A DNA stretch of 64,000 nucleotides from Chthoniobacteraceae bacterium (lineage in GTDB: Bacteria > Verrucomicrobiota > Verrucomicrobiia > Chthoniobacterales > Chthoniobacteraceae), in the NCBI GenBank assembly GCA_947471505.1, contig CANIWM010000017.1, forward strand, positions 22,115 through 86,114, given 5' to 3'. The notes beneath the pieces were generated by a model that was not told where the DNA came from, ran no database searches, and saw only the letters and a list, made by a program, of their open reading frames with translations. The position numbers were made by a program, and so were the translations under genes. Positions 27,361-35,406 of this stretch are shown one piece after another (position 1 is the first letter of the stretch; each line of letters begins with the position of its first letter).

Positions 27361-29145
27361 ATGTATCGCACTACTTCTTGCCACAGCCTGCGCGCTGAAT
27401 CTGTCGGACAAACCGTGACCCTCGCTGGCTGGGTAAATACCAAGCGGGATCAAGGCGGTGTGATCTTTGTGGATTTGCGCGACCGCGAGGGAGTGACGCA
27501 AATTGTGTTCCGCTCGGAGGACGGGCAGGCGGGCCTCGATGCCAGCCACAAGCTGCGGGCGGAGGATGTGATTCAGGTGACGGGCACGGTGGCGGCGCGG
27601 TTGCCAGGGACGGAGAATGCGAAGCTGGCGACGGGGGCTGTGGAGCTGATTGCTACGGAGCTGCGGGTGCTGAATAAGGCGGAGGTGCCGCCGTTCCCGC
27701 TGGATGACCCGAAGGTGAATGAGGATTTGCGCATGGAGTATCGGTATCTCGACCTGCGCACGGCGCACATGCAGCGCAATCTGAAGCTGCGGCATCGTGT
27801 GGTGAAGGCGACGCGGGACTTTCTGGATGAGGGCGGGTTTTTGGAAATCGAGACGCCCATTTTGTCGAACCCGACGCCGGAAGGGGCGCGGGATTTCCTC
27901 GTGCCGTCGCGGTTGAATCCGGGGACGTTTTACGCGCTGCCGCAGGCTCCGCAGCAGTACAAGCAATTGCTGCAAGTGGCGGGGCTGGAGAAGTATTTTC
28001 AAATCGCGCGCTGCTTCCGCGATGAGGATTTGCGGGCGGACCGGCAGCCGGAGTTCACGCAGATCGACATCGAGGCGTCGTTTGTGGGGGAGGAGGATAT
28101 TCAGACGCTGGTGGAGGGGTTGTTGACGCGCATTTTCAAGGAAAGTGTGGGCGTGGACATCCCGACCCCTTTTCCCCGGATGCCGTATAGCGAGGCGATG
28201 ACGCGCTTTGGCAGCGATAAGCCGGACACGCGGTTCGGCTTGGAGCTGACGGAGCTGACGGACATTTTCACGGCGTCGGCGTTCAAGGTTTTCGCATCGG
28301 TGGCGAGCGGCGGCGGGACGATTAAGGCAATCAATGCGAAGGGCGCGGCGGCGTTGCTGAGCAAGGAGCAGCTCAAGAAATGGGAGGAGTGGGTGAAGGT
28401 GGAGTGCGGCGCGAAAGGTCTGGCGTATGTGAAGTGGACGGTGGGCGGCGAATGGGAGTCGCCAATCGTGAAGTTCTTCAGCGACGCGGAGAAGGCGGCG
28501 CTCGCTCAACGGATGGATTTCCAAGCGGGCGACGTGCTCTTTTTCGGCGCAGATGCAAAGCTGGAGCCCGTCTGCGAAGTGCTGGGCCGGGTGCGGATGC
28601 GCTGTGCGGAGTTGCTCGGGCTCATCAAAGCAAACGCCGACAAGCTGAACTTTCTGTGGGTCGTGGATTTCCCGCTGCTGGCGTTTTCGCCGGAGGATAA
28701 TCACTGGGTTGCTGTGCATCATCCGTTCACCCGCCCAAAGGCGGAAGACGTGCCCGCGATGGAAGCTGGGGACTACGCAAAGGTCCGCGCCGTCGCCTAC
28801 GATGTCGTGCTGAATGGCGTGGAACTCGGCGGCGGGAGCATCCGTATTCACGAGCGTGATTTGCAGGCGAAGCTGTTCGAAGTGCTCGGCGTCAATGCCG
28901 AGCAGCAGCAAGTGAAGTTCGGCCACATATTGAAGGCGTTCAGTTTCGGCGCGCCGCCGCACGGCGGGCTGGCGCTCGGCTTGGACCGCCTCGTGATGCT
29001 CATCGCGGGAGCCGACAGCATCCGTGACGTGATCGCATTTCCAAAGAACAACCGCGGCTGCGACCTCATGACGCAATCGCCCGTGGATGTGGACTTCAAG
29101 CTCCTGCGCGAAGTGTATATCCAAAGCACCGCGAAGAAATCGTAA
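27361..29145 (+). CDS. aspS: Aspartyl-tRNA synthetase
   Basis: A 594-residue class IIb synthetase of the bacterial type. It has an OB-fold anticodon domain (about 1-105, QTVTLAGWVNTKRDQGGVIF), a catalytic core with motif 1 (GFLEIETPIL), motif 2 (FRDEDLRADRQPEFTQID) and motif 3 (APPHGGLALGLDRLVML), and the inserted GAD domain (about 290-410). An archaeal-like short form is excluded by length. Whether it also charges tRNA-Asn depends on whether the genome has GatCAB and lacks asnS. hom follows after three bases. Confidence 0.97.
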   Translation: MYRTTSCHSLRAESVGQTVTLAGWVNTKRDQGGVIFVDLRDREGVTQIVFRSEDGQAGLDASHKLRAEDVIQVTGTVAARLPGTENAKLATGAVELIATELRVLNKAEVPPFPLDDPKVNEDLRMEYRYLDLRTAHMQRNLKLRHRVVKATRDFLDEGGFLEIETPILSNPTPEGARDFLVPSRLNPGTFYALPQAPQQYKQLLQVAGLEKYFQIARCFRDEDLRADRQPEFTQIDIEASFVGEEDIQTLVEGLLTRIFKESVGVDIPTPFPRMPYSEAMTRFGSDKPDTRFGLELTELTDIFTASAFKVFASVASGGGTIKAINAKGAAALLSKEQLKKWEEWVKVECGAKGLAYVKWTVGGEWESPIVKFFSDAEKAALAQRMDFQAGDVLFFGADAKLEPVCEVLGRVRMRCAELLGLIKANADKLNFLWVVDFPLLAFSPEDNHWVAVHHPFTRPKAEDVPAMEAGDYAKVRAVAYDVVLNGVELGGGSIRIHERDLQAKLFEVLGVNAEQQQVKFGHILKAFSFGAPPHGGLALGLDRLVMLIAGADSIRDVIAFPKNNRGCDLMTQSPVDVDFKLLREVYIQSTAKKS

Positions 29146-29148
29146 GCC

Positions 29149-30441
29149 ATGAAACAAATCGGCATCGGACTCGCGGGCTTCGGCACCGTCGGCGCAGGCG
29201 TATTCAAGCACCTGGAGCGCAACCGCGCACTTCTCTCGGAGCGCCTCGGCGTGGAACTCGTGGTGAAACGCGCCGCCGTTCGCGACCTCGGCAAAGACCG
29301 TGGCGTCGCAGCACCAGCGTCCCTTTTCACCACGCGCTGGCAAGACGTGGTGGAAGACCCCGCCGTGCAAATCGTCGTCGAGCTGATGGGCGGAATCGAC
29401 GAAGCGCGCGCGCTCATTCTCCGCGCAATCGAGCTGGGGAAAATCGTCGTCACCGGCAACAAAGCGCTGCTCGCTGAGCACGGAAAAGAGATCTTCGATT
29501 TAGCCCGCGAGAAGCAAATCCCCGTCTTCTTCGAGGCCGCGGTGGCGGGCGGAATCCCGATTATCAAAGCCGTGCGCGAGAGCTTCGTGGGCAACCACAT
29601 CAAGAGCGTCCACGGCATCATCAACGGCACGACGAACTACATCCTCACGCGCATGACCGAGGCCGGGCTCGACTACGCCGCCGCCCTCGCTGAGGCGCAG
29701 GCGCAGGGTTACGCCGAGTCCGACCCGACGCTCGACGTGAACGGCTGGGACGCCGCGCACAAGGCCATCATCCTCGCCTCCCTCGCCTATGGGACTTGGA
29801 TTTGCCCGAGCAAAGTCTTCGTCGAAGGCATCGAGCAAGTCACCGCCCGCGACATCTGCTTTGCCAAAAAACTCGGCTACCGCATCAAGCTCCTCGGCAT
29901 CATCAAAGCCGACGCCGGCGCGGAAATCGAAGTCCGAGTCCACCCCACACTCGTCCCCGAGAAACACGTGCTCGCCAGCGTCAACGGCGTATTCAACGCC
30001 CTCTGCGTCCACGGCGACGTCGTCGGCGAAACGCTTTTCTACGGACGCGGCGCAGGCCAAGACGCCACCGCCAGCGCCGTCATCGCCGACCTCGCCGAAG
30101 CCGCCGCGGCGCTCGACGTAAAGCGGCGCGACTGCGGCTTCATGCCCCACGGCCTCTACGGCGACTGCAAGCCGCTCGACCAAATCACCTGCCAGTATTA
30201 CCTCCGCGTCCCCGTGGACGACAAACCCGGCGTCCTAGCCCAAGTCGCCGGCCTGCTGGGCACCGCGAACATCGGAATCAGCTCCATGATCCAACCCGAG
30301 AGCGACGGCGAACAAGCCGAGCTTATCCTCATGCTCCACGACGCCACCCACTCCCAAGTCCGCGAAGCCATCACCCGAATCCAAGCCCTAGCCTGCGTCA
30401 TCGGCGAGCCACGGTTGCTGCGGGTGGAACATTTCGGGTAG
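29149..30441 (+). CDS. hom: Homoserine dehydrogenase
   Basis: A 430-residue NAD(P)-dependent enzyme reducing aspartate semialdehyde to homoserine for threonine, methionine and isoleucine synthesis. It contains the Rossmann GFGTVGAGVF, the catalytic segment INGTTNYILTRMTEAGLDY, AQAQGYAESDPTLDVNGWD and a C-terminal ACT domain (about 352-430, YYLRVPVDDKPGVLAQVAGL), which usually gives feedback inhibition. The three-base gap after aspS suggests one transcript for two aspartate-using steps. Confidence 0.96.
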   Translation: MKQIGIGLAGFGTVGAGVFKHLERNRALLSERLGVELVVKRAAVRDLGKDRGVAAPASLFTTRWQDVVEDPAVQIVVELMGGIDEARALILRAIELGKIVVTGNKALLAEHGKEIFDLAREKQIPVFFEAAVAGGIPIIKAVRESFVGNHIKSVHGIINGTTNYILTRMTEAGLDYAAALAEAQAQGYAESDPTLDVNGWDAAHKAIILASLAYGTWICPSKVFVEGIEQVTARDICFAKKLGYRIKLLGIIKADAGAEIEVRVHPTLVPEKHVLASVNGVFNALCVHGDVVGETLFYGRGAGQDATASAVIADLAEAAAALDVKRRDCGFMPHGLYGDCKPLDQITCQYYLRVPVDDKPGVLAQVAGLLGTANIGISSMIQPESDGEQAELILMLHDATHSQVREAITRIQALACVIGEPRLLRVEHFG

Positions 30442-30444
30442 AAT

Positions 30445-31932
30445 CTACTTCGCAGGCGCAGGCTTTACATCAGCTGGCTTTACCTCAGCTGGCTTTACCT
30501 CAGCGGGCCTGGCCTCTTTCGGCGCTTCGTCGGGTTTGTCGGATTGGTCGGGCTTTAGGAAAATGCGGCCTTCTTTGTAGTTGATGACGCCGTCGAGCTG
30601 CCGGAGGAAGTCGGCCCCGAAGATCGCATCGTGGTTGCTCTTGCCGCCGTAGGATGGACGGTCTTTTTCCAAGTCGGCGGCCATGAGGACGCGGTTGGTG
30701 ATCACGGCGTCGCCCATTTTCATCATCGCCACTTTGGCGTCTGCTGCTGGGGCGTCGCCGCCGATGCCGGAGATGACGCGGTTCATCGGGCCGATCTCGA
30801 TTCCCGCGCTTTTCGCAAAGGGGATGTGGAAGACGCCGCCGTGCGCGCCGGTATCAATAAGGAAGGTGGCTTTGACCGTGTTCACCATGCCGTCCACGAG
30901 GATGTGGTTGCCGTCGAGCCGGTATTCAAAGGACTGGTAACTGCGGAGTTCGAGCAGCTCTTTCGTGGTGAGCGTGCGCCATTCGGGGTTCTTGGAGAGC
31001 TGGTCGCGGAGCTTGTCCCACTTGGCGACGACATCTTTGTCGGCATCGGCGAGGCGCTCGATGGGGAGCGGAGTCACTTGCCCATTTTGCAGGCGGAAAA
31101 ACGCCTGCGTCTCGTTCTTGTCGTGCAGCGCGGCGACGAACTGTTTGTTATCCGAAGTGGTCCATCGCTTGAACTCGGCCATCGCTGGGTTGGGCACCGG
31201 GCCGGCGGGTTTCACCACGGCGGACTTGATGTTCTCAGGCTTCAAAAACATGCGGCCTTCGCGGTAGCTGATGACGGCATCCAGCTCGCGGAGGTAGTCT
31301 GCGCCAAAGATCGCGTCGAACTGCTGCCCGCCGCCCACGCGGCTCATGTCGGTGGCGAGGACGCGGCGGTTTTCGATGATGGCGTCGCCGAGCTTGAGCT
31401 GAGTGAACTTGCTCACCGCCGCCATCGCCTTGCCACCCACGCCGAAGATTTCTTGGTCCATCGGCCCGATTTCGAGCCCCGCCGTCTTGGCTGCTTCGAG
31501 ATGGATGAGCGACGTTTGCGCGCCCGTATCGACCATCATTTTCAGCTTCTTGCCGTTCATCTCGCCATCCACAAAAATGTGGTTGCCCTGAATCTCGAAC
31601 TCGAACGACTGGTAGCCGCGAAGCTCCAGCAGCTCCTTCACCGTGAGCTTCGCGAAGGCCGCGTTGTTCAGCAGCTCGTCCTTAAACTTCGTCCACTTCC
31701 GCACGAACTGCTGGTCCGGCGGGCTGAGGTCGCGGATGAGCAAATTCGCGGGCTGCCCGTTTTGCAGCCGCAGCGATACGCCCGCGTCCGTCTTCGCCGT
31801 CACCGCAGCATAAAACGTCTTCCCATCGCGAGTCTGGAATCTGCGAAATGCCGCCGCCTGCTGCGCCGCGGCTGGAGTGATCGTGAATGCGCCGAATGCG
31901 AGCGCTGCGAGAATAGTGGCCTGGAGTTTCAT
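30445..31932 (-). CDS. Secreted protein with two SHD1-like plus retropepsin-like units
   Basis: 495 residues with a signal peptide (MKLQATILAALAFGAFTITP). The protein is an internal duplication. Each half starts with an SHD1-like beta domain (RRFQTRDGKTFYAAVT; RWTTSDNKQFVAALHDKNE), then a retropepsin-like aspartyl protease domain with catalytic DTG (MMVDTGAQTSLIH; FLIDTGAHGGVFH) and the partner FGVGG or SGIGG loop. Both active-site triads are intact. The tail is a repeat of EVKPAEVKPADVKP. Because each half has its own DTG, it could act as an internal pseudo-dimer. An upstream TTG-initiated extension lacks a signal and is rejected. Confidence 0.85.
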   Translation of the reverse strand: MKLQATILAALAFGAFTITPAAAQQAAAFRRFQTRDGKTFYAAVTAKTDAGVSLRLQNGQPANLLIRDLSPPDQQFVRKWTKFKDELLNNAAFAKLTVKELLELRGYQSFEFEIQGNHIFVDGEMNGKKLKMMVDTGAQTSLIHLEAAKTAGLEIGPMDQEIFGVGGKAMAAVSKFTQLKLGDAIIENRRVLATDMSRVGGGQQFDAIFGADYLRELDAVISYREGRMFLKPENIKSAVVKPAGPVPNPAMAEFKRWTTSDNKQFVAALHDKNETQAFFRLQNGQVTPLPIERLADADKDVVAKWDKLRDQLSKNPEWRTLTTKELLELRSYQSFEYRLDGNHILVDGMVNTVKATFLIDTGAHGGVFHIPFAKSAGIEIGPMNRVISGIGGDAPAADAKVAMMKMGDAVITNRVLMAADLEKDRPSYGGKSNHDAIFGADFLRQLDGVINYKEGRIFLKPDQSDKPDEAPKEARPAEVKPAEVKPADVKPAPAK

Positions 31933-32034
31933 AGTTTGGATGGCGAATCGTGTAGTGACGCACGGCAGTCTGTGCAAGCACTCGGGGAAAAATGTTGGAC
32001 AGCCGCCGAGCGCAGTCATTTACTCCGCCCACTT

Positions 32035-33303
32035 ATGAAAAAAGCTCCCGGACTGTTACTCGCACTCGTTTCCATTCTGAGCACCGCACACGCGCTTGAA
32101 CCGCGAACGTGGGTCGTCATGGATGGTCGCACCATCGAAGGCACACTCGTCAAAACCGTCGGCAACGCCGTCGTCATCCTCGACAAAGATTCGCGCCAAG
32201 TGCAGCTCGACAAAACGTGGCTCAGTATCGGCGACAACGACTACGTCAAAGAATTCGCGCCCGACGCAAAAGCGGGTTTCGCCACCACACAAGCCATCGC
32301 CCTCCCCGTCCCCGCCAAGCTCGCCAAAGTGGACCAGAAGACCTTCAAAAAAGCGGGCACCCTCGCCATTCCCGCTGCCACCTTCGACATCCTCGAAACC
32401 GCCCACTTCAAAGTCATGTATATGAAAGGCGCCGCTGCCGACGACATGGGCGAACTCGCCGAGCGCATGTGGGTGGACGCCGCCTGCTTCCACGCAACCT
32501 TCATGCAGAAGTTCCGCACCGACAAAATGGGCATCTTCATCGCCCCCGACGACACCACCTACGACTCCATCGGTGCCTGGTACGCAGAACTCCTCGCCAA
32601 AGCGGGCAGCGACGAAAACGCAAACCGCGTCCGGGGCACATGGCCCAAAAGCGCTTCCGGGGCCATGACGCTCCCCGTAGAAATCGCCCGCGACAACGGC
32701 CTCCTCCAGCACGCCCGCGTCTTCCGCGGCTACCGCAAAACCTCCGCCGACGGCAAACGCACCGAAGCCATCAAAGGCGTCTGGGTACCCTTCTTCGTCC
32801 ACTGCCTCGCCGGCGACCTCCTCGACGTCCAAGCAGGTGGCGTCACCAGCTTCGGCGCAAAAGGCTGGTTCTCCGTCTCCACCGGCCACAGCTACTACAA
32901 AGAAATCGGCCTCACCGGAAAATCCGAGACCAACCTCATCAGCGCCCGCAGCATCTCCGGCAACGACGCAAGCACCGCCGGCGGCTTCAAAGACAGTCGC
33001 AACTGGGCCAGCGAACTCAAAAAACTCATCCGCAAAGGCGACGTGAAACCCACCCTCGAACTCCTCTACGGCATGGAAGCCGCCTCCGCCGACGAAAAAG
33101 GAATCGCCCTCACCTACGGCTTCTCCCGCTACCTCCAAAGCTCCCTCCCCCGCCTCTCCGCCTACAACAAACTCGCCCAACGCATCAGCACCTCCAACCA
33201 AATGCCCGACGCCGAAAGTCTCGCCAAAATCTACGGCTTCGACACCGCCGCCGCACTCGAAGCCGACTTGCTGAAATACCTGACGAGCGCAGAGTTTCAC
33301 TAA
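32035..33303 (+). CDS. Secreted protein with SHD1-like N-terminus, possible degenerate metallopeptidase fold
   Basis: 422 residues with a signal peptide (MKKAPGLLLALVSILSTAHA), which fixes the ATG; longer readings run back through the antisense of the retropepsin gene. Residues about 21-75 match the SHD1-like pattern also seen in that neighbour (RTWVVMDGRTIEGTLVKTV). The middle part (HFKVMYMKGAAADDMGELAE, KMGIFIAPDDTTYDSIG) recalls DUF1570-like gluzincins, but I see no HExxH zinc motif, so it may be a binding rather than a cutting domain. It is divergent from the retropepsin gene across 102 bases. Confidence 0.75.
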   Translation: MKKAPGLLLALVSILSTAHALEPRTWVVMDGRTIEGTLVKTVGNAVVILDKDSRQVQLDKTWLSIGDNDYVKEFAPDAKAGFATTQAIALPVPAKLAKVDQKTFKKAGTLAIPAATFDILETAHFKVMYMKGAAADDMGELAERMWVDAACFHATFMQKFRTDKMGIFIAPDDTTYDSIGAWYAELLAKAGSDENANRVRGTWPKSASGAMTLPVEIARDNGLLQHARVFRGYRKTSADGKRTEAIKGVWVPFFVHCLAGDLLDVQAGGVTSFGAKGWFSVSTGHSYYKEIGLTGKSETNLISARSISGNDASTAGGFKDSRNWASELKKLIRKGDVKPTLELLYGMEAASADEKGIALTYGFSRYLQSSLPRLSAYNKLAQRISTSNQMPDAESLAKIYGFDTAAALEADLLKYLTSAEFH

Positions 33304-33351
33304 CGTCCCAACTTCGACCCCCGTCCGCGTAAAGCACGAGCTCAGCGCCAA

Positions 33352-33505
33352 GGAGGGGGAACGTCCCGTTCCCCTGGACCACGAAGTGGTTCCCGAGTTG
33401 CTCACCGTTTAAGAGAGGCGCTTCGCGCATCAGGGGAACGGGACGTTCCCCCTCCTTGAGGGCTTTCGCCCTATGGGTGCCAATCCCATTGCATTCCACT
33501 TTTAA
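33352..33505. repeat. REPIN-like element, family B, copy 2 (opposite orientation)
   Basis: The same 24-base GGAG-hairpin unit occurs at 33352-33375 and inverted at 33432-33455. The conserved 50-base tail lies on the right, at 33456-33505, and reads in the opposite direction to the copy at 26371-26524. The spacing between the two hairpins is identical in both copies (core 104 bp), although the middle sequences have diverged. The 309-bp gap from 33304 to 33612 holds only this element; after 33506 I see nothing but the leader of the next gene. Confidence 0.8.
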
Positions 33506-33612
33506 TCACATCCACCAACGCGGCACTCGTGCTCCGTCGAGAGGCTGCACAGTCTCTCAACCCTTAACGAACTGCGCTTGCCACCGCCCATACGCTCCCG
33601 CTTTATCGCGCG

Positions 33613-35385
33613 ATGCGATTCTTACCTGCTCTCGTGCTTTTTGCCGCCGTCGTTTCAGCCCACGCGGAGGTGCGTGTCGTGGAGAAAGCGGGGAAATTTT
33701 CCCTGCTCCGCGATGGGCAGCCTTACTTCGTAAAGGGCGGCGGCGGGGATGAAAAATCGCTGGCCTCGCTGGCGGCGGCGGGCGGTAATTCTGTGCGGCT
33801 GTGGGGCGACGACAATCTCGGCAAGACACTCGATGCGGCGCACAAGCTTGGGCTCACGGTGACGGCGGGCATTTGGCTCGGGCAGGTGCGCCAGGGCTTT
33901 GACTGGAGCGACGCGGCGAGCCTCGTGAAGCAGCGCGAGCACATCCGCGAGACCGTGCTGAAGCACAAGGACCACCCCGCGCTTCTATGCTGGGCGCTCG
34001 GCAATGAGATGGAAGACGGCGAGGGAAAAAACGGCGCGGTGTGGACGGCAATCAACAGCCTCTCCGTCATGGTGCATCAGCTCGACCCCGCGCACCCGAC
34101 GATGACCGTCATCGCGGAAATCGGCGGCGACAAAGTGCAAAACATCCACAAGCTCTGCCCCGAGATCGACATCATCGGGCTGAACTCCTACGGCGGCGCA
34201 CCCTCGCTCGGCGACCGCTACCGCAAGCTCGGCGGCACGAAGCCCTACCTCGTCACCGAGTATGGCCCGGCGGGGATTTGGGAGATCAAAAAGAACGCCG
34301 TCGGTGCTTACAACGAGCAAACCAGCACGGAGAAAGCCGCCGTTTACAAGCGCGTGTATGAGGCTGCCGTGCTCGGCCAGCCGGGCGTCTGCCTCGGCTC
34401 CTACGCTTTCTTGTGGGGCCAAAAACAGGAAGTCACCGCGACGTGGTTCAGCATGGCGCTCGCCGACGGCACACGGCTCGGCGCGGTGGATGTGATGCAC
34501 GAACTCTGGACGGGCAAGCCGCCCGCAAACCGTTGCCCAGAGCTGAACTCCCTCACCCTCGACGGCGTAGAAACTCCCGTCGAACCCGGCGCGACGCTCC
34601 ACGCGAAGCTCGCCGCCACGGACCCCGAGCGCGACGCGCTGAAGGTCGAGTGGATGCTCCAGCGCGACCCCGGCGAATACGGCAGCGGCGGCGATAAAGA
34701 GTCCGCGCCGCCTGCTTTGCCCGAGGCCATCGTGAAGTCCGACGCGACTTCCGCCGACATCAAAGCACCAGCCGACGCCGGGCTCTATCGGCTCTTCGCA
34801 TTCGTGCGCGACACCCACGGCGGCGGCGCTGTGGCGAACGTCCCGCTCCGTGTGCGAGGCGAGGTAAAACTCGCGCCGGGCCGCAAAGCAGCGCTCCCAC
34901 TCACCGTCTATGCCGAGCCCGAAGACGCGCCCACATTTGTCCCCGCAGGCTGGATGGGCGACGCAAAATCCATCCGCATCGACCCCGCGAGCACGACGCA
35001 GCCGCACACCGGGAAGACGGCGATGCGGTGCGAGTTTGCCAGCGACAAAGGCTGGGGCGGCGTCGTGTGGCAGAGCCCGGCGGGCGACTGGGGCGACCAA
35101 GGCGGCGGCTACGATTTCACCGGCGCGAAGAAGATTTCTTTTTGGGCGCGCGGCGAGAGCGGCGGGGAGAAAGTGGCGTTCAAATTCGGCATCATCGCGA
35201 AGGAGAAAAAATTCTACGACACCGGCAAAGGCGCGATAGAAGCCGTGACGCTGAGCAAGGACTGGCAGCACTTTGAAATCCCCACGACCGGCGACCTCAC
35301 GCGCATCAAGACGGGCTTCGTCTGGACGCTCGCCGCATCCGGCCAGCCTATCATTTTCTACCTCGACGACATCCGCTGGGAGTGA
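33613..35385 (+). CDS. Secreted glycoside hydrolase, GH2/GH5-like TIM barrel with C-terminal carbohydrate-binding-like domain
   Basis: 590 residues with a signal peptide (MRFLPALVLFAAVVSAHA). Residues about 20-310 resemble the catalytic barrel of GH2/GH5-type enzymes: GGNSVRLWGDDNL, the acid/base Glu in ALLCWALGNEME, and a likely nucleophile Glu in YLVTEYGPAG. A strand-rich linker (about 310-430) leads to a jelly-roll-like module (about 435-590) with GDQGGGYDFTGAKKISFWA and IIFYLDDIRWE, as in carbohydrate-binding or laminin-like domains. The substrate is unknown. The surrounding secreted enzymes suggest plant or algal polysaccharide use. Confidence 0.82.
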   Translation: MRFLPALVLFAAVVSAHAEVRVVEKAGKFSLLRDGQPYFVKGGGGDEKSLASLAAAGGNSVRLWGDDNLGKTLDAAHKLGLTVTAGIWLGQVRQGFDWSDAASLVKQREHIRETVLKHKDHPALLCWALGNEMEDGEGKNGAVWTAINSLSVMVHQLDPAHPTMTVIAEIGGDKVQNIHKLCPEIDIIGLNSYGGAPSLGDRYRKLGGTKPYLVTEYGPAGIWEIKKNAVGAYNEQTSTEKAAVYKRVYEAAVLGQPGVCLGSYAFLWGQKQEVTATWFSMALADGTRLGAVDVMHELWTGKPPANRCPELNSLTLDGVETPVEPGATLHAKLAATDPERDALKVEWMLQRDPGEYGSGGDKESAPPALPEAIVKSDATSADIKAPADAGLYRLFAFVRDTHGGGAVANVPLRVRGEVKLAPGRKAALPLTVYAEPEDAPTFVPAGWMGDAKSIRIDPASTTQPHTGKTAMRCEFASDKGWGGVVWQSPAGDWGDQGGGYDFTGAKKISFWARGESGGEKVAFKFGIIAKEKKFYDTGKGAIEAVTLSKDWQHFEIPTTGDLTRIKTGFVWTLAASGQPIIFYLDDIRWE

Positions 35386-35406
35386 GGCGGGTAAGAGGAA
35401 AATCAG

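Noticed and set aside
27202..29481. Minus-strand open frame of 759 codons opposite aspS
   Set aside because: Fully antisense to aspS; the composition is His/Arg/Gln/Leu-rich shadow sequence without motifs.
30631..32034. Upstream extension of the 32035-33303 gene by 468 codons
   Set aside because: The extension is the antisense of the retropepsin gene; a clean signal peptide starts at 32035.
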